Shown here: positions 9,229-16,581 of the stretch, one piece after another
How the letters are laid out: every line of letters begins with the position of its first letter
How positions within the stretch are numbered: the stretch's first letter is position 1
NCBI GenBank assembly: GCA_027575765.1
Contig: JANBPT010000933.1
Location: 2,114 to 18,694 of the forward strand
Reading direction: 5' to 3'
Source of the DNA: Tieghemiomyces parasiticus
Lineage: Eukaryota > Kickxellomycota > Dimargaritomycetes > Dimargaritales > Dimargaritaceae
DNA: 16,581 nt
The notes under the pieces: model-generated
The model's database searches: none
The model's input: only the letters and a program-made list of their open reading frames with translations
Told to the model about the DNA's origin: nothing
Translations under genes and position numbers: made by a program

Positions 9229-9382
9229 TGCAGCTATCGGGGAAACGGAGGCAGGAGAAAAACGATGATACACAAAGCAACCCTAGAGAAGGCCGACAAA
9301 GGGGAGGGGGGTTTAAGGAGGCGGAGGGGAGAGAGAGAGAAAAAAAAGACATTAACCCTCGGAGTACTCCCTACAGTGCATT

Positions 9383-12300
9383 TTAGAACTGCGGTGGCTC
9401 GCGGCCGCCCATGGGCCGCTGGCGACCGTCATTTCCGGCACTTCCATCTCCGCCAATGTAATCCCGGGTGGAAGGAGGGGCAGCATGAGACTGCTGCTGT
9501 TGCTGCTGGGCACCATAGGGATCGTAGCCGCTGTTGTGCTGACTGGGATCGAGCGTAGGGAACCCGGAGCTGGACTGCTGGGTGGCAAAGTAGCTAGCGT
9601 CGGCGCCATGCGGGTGGGCGGCAACGACACCAGCGCTGGGAGCGGTAAGGACGTTGGGATTGGACTGGTACATGGGGGCAGGGCTACCGTGCCGGCTGTC
9701 GTGCAAGTAGCCACCGCCCGCTGCGGTACTGGCGCCGCCCAAGTGGCTAGAGCTGCCGTCATCGAAGGCGTTGACGTAGTTGTACGTGTTGGGATCGTAA
9801 TCCATGGCGGTGGGGGTCTGGTTGAGCAGCTTCACGGTGTCGGCGTCATCGTACAGCTGGCCGCTGTTGAGTACCGAGTAACTGTCGGATCCGAGGGTGG
9901 TCGAGTTGTTACCATCGTCCTGGCGGCGGCGTTCCTTGCGCTTGATGGACCGGAGGCGGCGGCGCTCATAATCCTCCCAGCGACGCAGAGGCACCTTAGA
10001 CCCGTCAAACGAGCCTTCCTTCTTGCCATGGTCATCACCTTTCACTTCACCGTCAACCTTACGAGTCTCGCCCCACGAGAAATCGTCAAAGTGCCAGTAC
10101 GCGTAGACCGGGAGGACAAAGTTCCAGATGGGCAAGGCCAGGAGATACACAAACATCCACGCGAGGTAGATCCACTTGCGGGTAGTAATGAGAATCAGGA
10201 TACCCGGCAGGAACAGCACACAGATCAGCATGAGCAGCGGAAGGTAGGCGGCAAACGAGGTGTAGGTGGTCCGGAAGAGCTGGACAATAAGCACGAAGGT
10301 CATGACGATGGCCACGGGCAGCACCAGGGTACCGGTCAGATCGAGGAACACGACGAACTGCATCGAGAAGCAGAAGGTTCCGCACAGATTGCGCACCAGG
10401 ACCAGCTCGAACAGGTTGTGGATGGTGGAGTTAATCCAGCGACGGCGCTGGGACAAGAGCACCGCGAACTCGTCGGGCACCAGGGTCTTACAGACGGCCT
10501 GGGGCATGAACATCATCTTGCGGCTGGGGAAGTTACGCAGCATGAGGGTAGTCAGGAAACGGTCCTCGCCCAGAAGCAGCAGGTTCTTCTCGTGCAAGGT
10601 GTGCACCACGTTCTGGGAGTACTCCTGGATGATCTCGGGCTTGGTGATGATGGGCACCCAGTCGTTGTCGCCCTTGGGGGCCTTGAGACGGTACATGCAG
10701 AAACAACCGGGCAGACAGGTCACACCACCAAACACAGACTCGAAGGCCTTACCGAGATGATGCGAAATGTAGTACTCGTAGACCTGAATCCACGTTACCC
10801 ACGAGTCACGCTTGTTGGCGATCTTGGTCTCACCGCAGAGACCCATGATGAGCGGGTCGTTGTTCATGCAGTTCACGAGCAGGCGCAGCGAGTCCGGATA
10901 CACCTTGGTGTCAGCGTCCACCATGAGCACGATTTCGAATAGGTCGGGGGTCACGCCCATGAGGTGGTGGACCTTGCGGAACAGATCGTAGTCGAGCGGA
11001 GTCATGCGGTCGTTGTAGATGACGCGGCTGAAGAAGTTCATCAGGATGATCTGCGAGTCGCGCTTACCACGGTTACCGGCCTTGGGCTTGTCCTGTTCGT
11101 CGGGACCGCCACACTTGACCACCACGACGGCTGGGATGCGGCGATTCTTGTACGGGTAGTGACCGGCGTAGACCTTGGCCATGTTGAGTTGCTTACCACC
11201 ATCGGCGATGGCGATGTAGGAGCAAGGCTGAGGGTCGGCGAAAAGGGGGTCTACCTCAATCAGATCCACGCAAATATCGGGGGTACTGCGATCGTTACCG
11301 CTACCGGTGATCATACCGTCGGCAATAATGAAGAGCAGCTTACGCGAGTCACTATAGTCGGTGGAAGCCAGGGACTCAACGGTGTTGCGGACGGAGGATT
11401 CACCCTCGGAGTAGCAGGTGACCAACATGAGGGTAAAGAGCTCGTCGCTGGCAGCGTCGCTCTGCACGATGGCGCCACCGCCGCTGGTGGCGTTCTTCTT
11501 GGCCCACGGGGTGGAACTGGAGGCGGTGATGGGCTTGGCATGGGTCTTGCGGCGCACCAGCTGGTGGGACAGGATCCAGGAGAAAGTGAGGGCCATAATA
11601 AACTTGATCATGACCAGACTCAGAATGACGATCAGGGCGGCGTAGTTGAACAGGTTCACAGCGAAACAGCCCATGGTGGACTTGGACAATTTGCCAGCGA
11701 AGTACTTTTGGGTCAGACACGGGATGAGCTTCTTGAGGGCGTCCGTGCGGTAGAAGAGCAGCGTAGCGTCGAAGCGGCCCGCGGCGGCGGCGGTGCGGAT
11801 GGCCTCGTCAACTTTGTCGTTGGGGATAGGGTCCTTGGTGATATTGAGGTACGGGTTGACGTTGAGCACGTTACCGTCAATCACGAACCAGCCGGGGACG
11901 ACGTCGTCCCAGCTCCAACCAACCAGCTGGTTCATTTCCTGGATCCAGCCAGCGGCCATCGACTCGGTAATGGTCCCAAACTCACACCCGCCGACGCCGT
12001 TGTTAGCGTCGCAGGTGTTGAGGGTGGTGGCCGGGAACTGGCCAAAACTGGCGCACTCCTTGGGCGAGGAGCGTGCGAAATGGTTGGTGATATCCTCCCC
12101 GGGCTTGGGGGCAGTCTTGCCTGGGAACTGGTCGGTAATGGTGTAGGCACGACCCAGGTAGTCGACCACGTTGGTCATGTAGGGTTGGATCTCTAGGACG
12201 TTGTCCTGGTTTTGGACGTCGGACGCGGGACAGAAGGTCATGGTGAAGAAGAGGGTGAGATAGACGACAGCGGCGCACACGACGGCGATGATAAAGCACA

Positions 12301-12550
12301 GAGCGAACTTTTCGCGCCAGGCCTGCTGCATCGACTTGTCGGGCATCCCCAGTTTGGCCAGGATGAAGCCGGGGCACCAGAAGGAGACGATTTGGGCAAA
12401 GATGGGCCAGGCGCCGCCGGATTTTTCGCCCTGACCGGTGACCATACGGTCGGGGGCCTGCTGACGCTCGGGACGGATCAGGGTCTTGCCGCGGCGGAGG
12501 GTGCCGCCTCGGGCACCGCCCCGGCCGGCTTCCATGTCGTTGGGGTACAT
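9383..12550 (-). CDS. CHS3: Chitin synthase, class IV (Chs3-type, division 2), 1055 aa, intronless
   Basis: Plasma-membrane glycosyltransferase (GT2) that makes chitin from UDP-GlcNAc for the cell wall. An N-terminal RGKTLIRPERQ element (20-30) precedes a hydrophobic segment (48-68) and a transmembrane helix (82-106). A lumenal or extracellular-type domain and another helix pair (295-327) follow. The catalytic core starts with TCYSEGE (about 378) and carries KAGNRGKRDSQ (about 490), DAD (545-547), GEDRFL (661-666) and QRRRW (701-705). Several helices (722-821) then end in FDDFSWGETRK (821-831), typical of this class. There is no myosin motor, so not class V or VII. The start at 12550 is the first in-frame ATG with A at -3 (ACAATGT); the open frame further up lacks ATG. 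The tail after about 840 is a low-complexity extension with Q6 at 1015-1020. Length is usual for class IV. Confidence 0.95.
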   Translation of the reverse strand: MYPNDMEAGRGGARGGTLRRGKTLIRPERQQAPDRMVTGQGEKSGGAWPIFAQIVSFWCPGFILAKLGMPDKSMQQAWREKFALCFIIAVVCAAVVYLTLFFTMTFCPASDVQNQDNVLEIQPYMTNVVDYLGRAYTITDQFPGKTAPKPGEDITNHFARSSPKECASFGQFPATTLNTCDANNGVGGCEFGTITESMAAGWIQEMNQLVGWSWDDVVPGWFVIDGNVLNVNPYLNITKDPIPNDKVDEAIRTAAAAGRFDATLLFYRTDALKKLIPCLTQKYFAGKLSKSTMGCFAVNLFNYAALIVILSLVMIKFIMALTFSWILSHQLVRRKTHAKPITASSSTPWAKKNATSGGGAIVQSDAASDELFTLMLVTCYSEGESSVRNTVESLASTDYSDSRKLLFIIADGMITGSGNDRSTPDICVDLIEVDPLFADPQPCSYIAIADGGKQLNMAKVYAGHYPYKNRRIPAVVVVKCGGPDEQDKPKAGNRGKRDSQIILMNFFSRVIYNDRMTPLDYDLFRKVHHLMGVTPDLFEIVLMVDADTKVYPDSLRLLVNCMNNDPLIMGLCGETKIANKRDSWVTWIQVYEYYISHHLGKAFESVFGGVTCLPGCFCMYRLKAPKGDNDWVPIITKPEIIQEYSQNVVHTLHEKNLLLLGEDRFLTTLMLRNFPSRKMMFMPQAVCKTLVPDEFAVLLSQRRRWINSTIHNLFELVLVRNLCGTFCFSMQFVVFLDLTGTLVLPVAIVMTFVLIVQLFRTTYTSFAAYLPLLMLICVLFLPGILILITTRKWIYLAWMFVYLLALPIWNFVLPVYAYWHFDDFSWGETRKVDGEVKGDDHGKKEGSFDGSKVPLRRWEDYERRRLRSIKRKERRRQDDGNNSTTLGSDSYSVLNSGQLYDDADTVKLLNQTPTAMDYDPNTYNYVNAFDDGSSSHLGGASTAAGGGYLHDSRHGSPAPMYQSNPNVLTAPSAGVVAAHPHGADASYFATQQSSSGFPTLDPSQHNSGYDPYGAQQQQQQSHAAPPSTRDYIGGDGSAGNDGRQRPMGGREPPQF

Positions 12551-13640
12551 TGTGGTGAGGGTGGGTGTGACGAGAAAAGGGGAAGGAGACACGGATCGCA
12601 CCGGGCGGAGATATGTTGCTCTTTTAGCTTTAAGAAGGACTATGTACGGGGGTGGAGAGGTATAGGGTGGTGGCAGTTGAGAGTACAGTGGTGCCAAAAT
12701 TTAAAACGGAGCCGCGGAGAACGATAAACAACGGCGGGCCAGTTTGGAATTGGAGCAGATGGGCCGAGACCGGAGAGAAATAGAAAAAGGTAAAGTAGGA
12801 GAAAGAGGGAGGAGTCAATAGGGAGTACTGTGCTTGCCAGATGTTACGGATGAGGGAGCGCGCAGGCTACAAGGCGAAAACGATTCCGAAGCAGGGCTCG
12901 GTGGGCTATATACCGGAGTTGATATCCAGCAGCAGATGAGGAGAGGAGGGAGCGGGTATTGAAAACAAAAGCTGGGGGGGGGGGGCTTCAAGGTGGGAAC
13001 AATGGCAACTGATAGGCGGGGTATCCGTGGGCGGCCAGTTAAACGACAAGGGAAAAGTGGGGGGCACACAGTGAGCAACAATGGATGGATGAGAAGGAGG
13101 GCGGGGAGTGGCCGATGGGCAACAGGAGGACCCGACAATACCTAACAGGAGGCAGCGGAAAAAAAGAAGGCGTGCCAGTCGCGGAGGTGGCAATCAACTA
13201 TACGTAGATCTCTCTGAACAAATGGTCGCTGCGAGATGGGAAATGGTCAAGGAGAGAGGGCCACAGTGTGTGTGGGTGTATATAGCGAGCAGGGGGGGAA
13301 GTGTGCGACTAAATGAGCCGAGACCTGGTCTTTAGGGTAAGGGGGGAATCGACAGACGACAGTAAGAGGAGGAAATGTAAACACAGGGGGCGAGGCTGGA
13401 AGAACGATGAAATCGGAATGTACAGTGGCGGGTGTGGGCGCAGGTGCCGCAGGTAGTGCAAGGGCTATCGTTACCCGAAAGGCTGAAGATACGGGGGATA
13501 AGCGTGGTGGATAGGCTGGTGGCCTTGGAGGGGGGAGGCAGAGTGACGAAATGGGCTAGAGAAGACGGGCGGACCGATACAACGGAACCGAAAAAGGGGG
13601 CAGGTGGCCTAATATATAGCGACCGGTAGGTAGGTGCACA
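12551..13640 (-). promoter_or_regulatory. Pyrimidine-rich (sense) promoter and leader region of the chitin synthase gene
   Basis: The plus strand is strongly purine-rich across about 1 kb, so the sense strand upstream of the ATG is CT-rich, a common property of fungal promoters and leaders. A TATATAG-like element on the minus strand (12906-12912, about 355 bp before the ATG) is the nearest TATA candidate; similar ones lie near 13275 and 13612. Open frames on the minus strand here, such as 13193-12906, are Pro/Ser/Leu-rich and look like by-products of the composition. The functional reading is inference. Confidence 0.45.
12974..12985 (+). repeat. Homopolymer G12
   Basis: Twelve consecutive G, about 425 bp upstream of the chitin synthase start codon, C12 in the sense direction of that gene. 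Confidence 0.85.
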
Positions 13641-15514
13641 CAAGTGAATGCAGTGTTGGACAGATGAGTTTAAAATAGCTTGGCCGGGGACCGGTCAGGG
13701 TCAGCTTTATAGTCCTGTCCGGGCGTACGAGCAAGACGGCATGCAACGAACAATGAGTTCGCCTAGACAATAACACGCATACAAGGGGCGACACCGGCCA
13801 TAGTGGGCTAGGGCAAGGCTTTGGAAAAGTGAACGGGAGTGGGCGGCCAGGGGTGAAGGAGGGCAGCGGGTGACCAGGGTTGGAGAGACCAAGGTGGTGG
13901 AGGTGATCTGTAAGGCTGCTCTGCCTAAGTTTTCGTTGGCGGTATTGGTGCCCTGTCGGGCGTGTGCGAGACCGTGGGCCCACTCCAACAGCGCAGGGCA
14001 CCTTCGCGTCCTTGACGGATGTGGTGGGGCATTGTGTACAGGTTGGCCTGCCAGCGCATACAATGTTCGCTGGCGGATACCTTGGAGATTATTGTGGTAA
14101 TAAAAAAGACAATACGCGAATGAAATCCAGTCAGCTGTATTCTCGCAAGCACAGCGATGGGTCACAGTGTTTGCCGGGACCAGTGTGGCCTTGGGCGTGG
14201 TCCTGGCCAGAGTAGCCAGAGGTAATTTCCGGCCATTGTTTCGGGGATAGCACCTTGCCCGTTTCCCCTCGTCCCCGCACTGAGGGCTTGACATCGCACG
14301 CTCTGCTGATTCACTGCGATTGGCCAATGCAATGGGCTAGAAACCCGGTCGATAAGTCCACTGTGCGCGGTATAGTACCGCAAGTCGCGTAGACCCGCGT
14401 TAGGCTCGAGCCAACAGAAGTCTGCCGTAGAATTCACGCGTCTGGCCAGATGAAGTGTGTTTTTATTAGTGTGAATTCAAGGCAGGTAACCAGCGGGTCA
14501 TAATTAACGGTCCACAGGGCGTGCGCCTGGTTCGCCCCGGGCTCTCCGGCGTACAGCTCGAACAGCACGTGGTCCCATCCCAGTCTCACTGCTAATGTTT
14601 ATTTCGTGCACGCCCCAGCAACCAGTTAGGCGGAATTAAGGGGGGTATTCAAGGGGACCGAGAGGGGTATTGGCGCTGTAGCATGATGGAAGGGAGGCAC
14701 TAATAGAGGAAGTATGGATTGAGCACGATCAGGCTGTGACCGGTGTAATTGAGGGTCTACGGGCCCGGGCCTCTCAAGGGTGTACAAATTGCCTCTAGTT
14801 CGTCGACCAGTAGGCTACGCCTCATTGGCTTATTGACTGCACCTCTCCCTTTTGCGCATAGCGGCGTTGCCAAATGTGCTAGACAATCGCCTCGACCACC
14901 GTAAAACCCAAACGCCCCCATCCTGTCAGCGCCCATAACAAAACCCCAAGGCCTCCAAAGCAATCTTACGGTCGACCGCCTAAGGTGTTGTGAAAGCTTA
15001 TAATTAACCAAGTTGCTGCCTAGACCTTCAACAAACCAGTGACTCGACATTCGTAGATCAGGTTGTTAGCCGTACTGGGGTGGAACGTTATACCATATCC
15101 GCCCCGTGGGTTCCACACGCGTAGAGAAAGTGGGGGGAAGGAAATTCGATACAGCAATTGTCCAACAACAGTGGACAATAGGTTCTGGAGGCTTCTGTAC
15201 CCTGGCATTAGCTTCAAACGTTGGCATTGTGTGGCCAGTTACTCCTCCGCCATTGTACATCCACCATGAGCAGCCTTGTATGTTTTAACCGCCTAAAAGC
15301 GGTAATCGTGCTTGGGTTGGAGGGCAAAGTTGTACTCACTATACCTTTTCCGACAGGGCCGGCGCAGTGAACAGGCAGCCTTGAAACGATTCGCTTCGCA
15401 CCGGCTACATCAACTACGTAGCGGGTGAGCCAATGCAAGCACTAAAAAAAGGAGAACAGACCAAGTTGTCAAAGCTTAATTACTTAGAATGGCCAGTGTA
15501 CCAATTGCAAAATG
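13641..15514. other. Gene-free region
   Basis: I find no recognisable gene. Minus-strand ORFs at 13707-14327 (206 codons, no ATG at its 5' end) and 14757-15050 (97 codons, ATG-started) resemble nothing I know. TTTATT at 14461-14466 and 14598-14603 would read AATAAA on the minus strand. ATTGGCCAAT at 14319-14328 places two CCAAT boxes head to head. A short inverted repeat lies at 15157-15179. Confidence 0.5.
15157..15179. repeat. Perfect 8-bp inverted repeat
   Basis: ATTGTCCA (15157-15164) and TGGACAAT (15172-15179) are exact reverse complements around seven bases. Function unknown; no target-site duplication was seen around it. Confidence 0.55.
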
Positions 15515-15524
15515 AAAAAAAAAA
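15515..15524 (-). terminator. Pol III terminator of tRNA-Glu (T10)
   Basis: Ten consecutive T on the minus strand begin immediately after the discriminator base of the tRNA, the standard stop signal for RNA polymerase III. Confidence 0.9.
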
Positions 15525-15596
15525 CTCCGAAACGGGGAATTGAACCCCGGCCATCACGGTGAGAGCGTGAGATCCTGACCACTGGACCATTTCGGA
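15525..15596 (-). tRNA. tRNA-Glu (anticodon CTC)
   Basis: A complete intronless cloverleaf of 72 nt. The acceptor stem TCCGAAA/TTTCGGA is perfect with discriminator G. The D arm is GTCC/GGAT with loop AGTGGTCA. The anticodon stem TCACG/CGTGA encloses CTCTCAC, giving anticodon CTC at 15563-15561 (reads GAG). The T stem CGGGG/CCCCG encloses TTCAATT. CCA is not encoded, as expected for a eukaryote. The sequence resembles fungal tRNA-Glu and is followed by a T10 terminator, so it is probably functional. Confidence 0.95.
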
Positions 15597-15641
15597 CCAC
15601 ATTTTTGATTATCTGCGCTACACTAAATATAATCAATATAA

Positions 15642-15988
15642 TTAACGGGCAATTTTAGATTTAAGCTACTCTCTACATTATATCTACTCAATCATGTAGA
15701 GGTCGGATTATGGGATAGGCTATTATTTCATCGGACGGGTCTGATGGACTCTGGTTTCTACTACGTGTCTCACGCCACATCGACAGACAATAGGCATCAA
15801 AGATGGTTTAACCATTCAGTCGTGCTTTTATCGATTCGAGGTTTAAGGACAGACTTGATGAGTTCCAGCTGGGTATATTATGCGGATGATATCTGGCTGT
15901 AGGGCTGTAATAAAGTCGGCTGGTCGCTACTGCTAAGCACAAGATTTTAGATATTATTAACTCTAAATTTAAACTTAAGTTTATATAG
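15642..15988 (+). mobile_element. Possible decayed Ty1/copia reverse-transcriptase fragment
   Basis: An AT-rich segment holds an 86-codon stop-free plus frame (15642-15902) with the order of motifs expected in a copia-type RT (RVT_2). KLLSTLYLL and LWDRL are followed by DSGF, as in the LYGLKQ...W...GF block, and then YYADDI (YADD at 15879-15890), comparable to the catalytic YVDD. About 50 bp further, in a shifted frame, ILDIINSKFKLKFI resembles the IxxxLxxxFxMKDLG stretch that follows YVDD in this family. Spacings deviate by a few residues up to about fifteen, the frame is broken by a TAG and a shift, and no LTR, integrase or RNase H is visible. It lies 46 bp upstream of the tRNA gene, where such elements often insert. 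It would be a dead relic; chance resemblance is not excluded. Confidence 0.4.
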
Positions 15989-16368
15989 AATAAGCAAAAG
16001 CCGTTAGCTTGAAGTCCCCATTGCTTAGGATACGACCTAAGTTGCCCACCCGCTTTAGCAATCTAGACGCAATGAGTCTACTAGACGTGGCATATTGACT
16101 TGAGTGTCATTCCGTCCCGCTAACTGACAGGCTGTCCATATTAGGCCTCACCGTTTCCCTCATCTTTTTGATTATGCATTGTACACTGGGCGGTCGTTGG
16201 TTGCACCGTATCGCGATCAGTGGCCCTTTTTTCTCCGTAGTTTTTTCACATCTCGTCCCATGGTGTATTGCCATCGTCAACGGTGGCATGCCGCAGCTAC
16301 CGACATGGCGAATTTTCCCCGCCACTTCGTGGTTGAATAGTCGCACAGCCAATGAATGGGGAAACTGA
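15989..16368. other. Gene-free stretch
   Basis: Only short overlapping ORFs on both strands (up to 81 codons) with no recognisable product. A CCAAT box (16349-16353) lies near its right end. Confidence 0.4.
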
Positions 16369-16581
16369 CTCGGCGGAGCAGCTTACCATTTCCCGCTCCC
16401 TCCTCCCCCGTTTCCCGCCACTCAACTATCTCTCACCGCCCTCCGTTTCCTCGTACTCCCAGCTGGCATCACACGGGTTCACCTCATCCTGCCTTCCTCC
16501 GAGAACATCGCCGAACCAATCAGTTCGCCTTCGGCCGTGTGCCAGGATATTTTCGGCGGGGATGTGGCTCTATGCCGGATT
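16369..16581 (+). promoter_or_regulatory. Possible promoter or 5' end of a plus-strand gene leaving the window
   Basis: The plus strand turns strongly pyrimidine-rich (16385-16470), like the stretch just upstream of the TFIIA start. CCAATCA at 16516-16522 is the CCAAT box form bound by the HAP complex. The pyrimidine run ends in CTCAAC...TACTCCCAG (about 16421-16462), which could also be an intron 3' end. Two plus frames stay open to the window edge, but no start codon or family signature decides between promoter and exon. Confidence 0.25.

Larger units (their letters stand above)
8322..9382. other. Shared 3' flank of the convergent TFIIA and chitin synthase genes
   Basis: About 1 kb between two facing stop codons. 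Both flanks are pyrimidine-rich in their own sense direction: pure pyrimidine at 8333-8357 and C10 at 8393-8402 after TFIIA, and a T/CT-rich run on the minus strand after the chitin synthase stop. The middle (about 8640-9080) is more AT-rich. I find no exact AATAAA for either gene. An ATG-started 160-codon minus ORF (9352-8870) lies here but looks like a by-product of the CT-rich composition. Confidence 0.6.

Noticed and set aside
9485..10942. 485-codon plus-strand ORF starting with a leucine-rich, signal-peptide-like N terminus
   Set aside because: It is the exact antisense of the chitin synthase gene. The leucine run is the complement of the CAG (poly-Gln) codons, and the remainder follows from that gene's codon bias.
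10964..12196. 410-codon plus-strand ORF
   Set aside because: Antisense to the N-terminal and catalytic region of the chitin synthase; Gly/Val/His-rich composition typical of a shadow frame.
12551..12697. Upstream extension of the chitin synthase by 49 residues
   Set aside because: It begins at TTG and is Pro/Ser-rich leader-like sequence; the ATG at 12550 has A at -3, and the conserved N-terminal element follows it.
12815..13193. Pro/Ser/Leu-rich minus-strand ORFs with a hydrophobic start, upstream of the chitin synthase
   Set aside because: They sit in CT-rich promoter sequence, where stops are scarce by composition; there is no family resemblance.
13707..14327. 206-codon minus-strand ORF
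   Set aside because: It starts at a non-ATG codon, shows no domain or motif, and overlaps other open frames.
14405..14418. GGCTCGAGCC read as a Pol III B box
   Set aside because: It lacks the TTC of the T loop and no acceptor or anticodon stem surrounds it.
1..16581. CRISPR array, bacterial operon, rRNA or toxin-antitoxin content
   Set aside because: No regularly spaced repeats, Shine-Dalgarno-led operons or rRNA signatures are seen; introns and gene families show a eukaryotic nuclear genome.

Overview
The window comes from the nuclear genome of a fungus. Three things show this: a chitin synthase, a Zn(II)2Cys6 transcription factor (a class essentially confined to fungi), and spliceosomal introns with GTAAGT donors and, in two of the three, a CTAAC-like branch site. 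Long gene-free stretches, low-complexity Gln/His/Ser/Pro-rich tails and the lack of a myosin-type chitin synthase head would suit an early-diverging (zygomycete-grade) filamentous fungus. That placement is inference; nothing here fixes the species.

Layout. 1-660 is the 3' flank of the first gene and holds a (TA)12 microsatellite. 661-3356 (minus) is a Zn2Cys6 transcription factor of 757 aa. I model it as three exons; the middle one is a 13-nt microexon without which the reading frame cannot be joined. 3357-7051 is a 3.7-kb divergent intergenic region with no convincing gene. It holds small hairpins, one weak small-secreted-peptide candidate, a decayed tRNA-like B-box element and a (CTGG)8 repeat. 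7052-8321 (plus) encodes the large subunit of TFIIA (TOA1 type, 358 aa), with an 18-nt first coding exon, a 193-nt intron and a QVDG motif that resembles the animal Taspase-1 site. 8322-9382 is the shared 3' flank of two convergent genes and carries striking C/G homopolymer tracts. 9383-12550 (minus) is an intronless class IV (Chs3-type) chitin synthase of 1055 aa. About 1 kb upstream of it is strongly purine-rich on the plus strand, that is, pyrimidine-rich in the sense direction. 13.6-15.5 kb shows no convincing gene. 15525-15596 (minus) is an intact tRNA-Glu(CTC) with a T10 terminator. Directly upstream of it, 15642-15988 looks like a decayed Ty1/copia-type reverse-transcriptase fragment. 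The last 200 bp are pyrimidine-rich with a CCAATCA box and may be the promoter or 5' end of a plus-strand gene that leaves the window.

The protein genes do not form a pathway: one is a specific regulator, one a general Pol II factor, one a cell-wall enzyme. I see no new multi-gene system. The most notable observations are the microexon, the possible copia relic beside the tRNA gene, and the TFIIA QVDG site.
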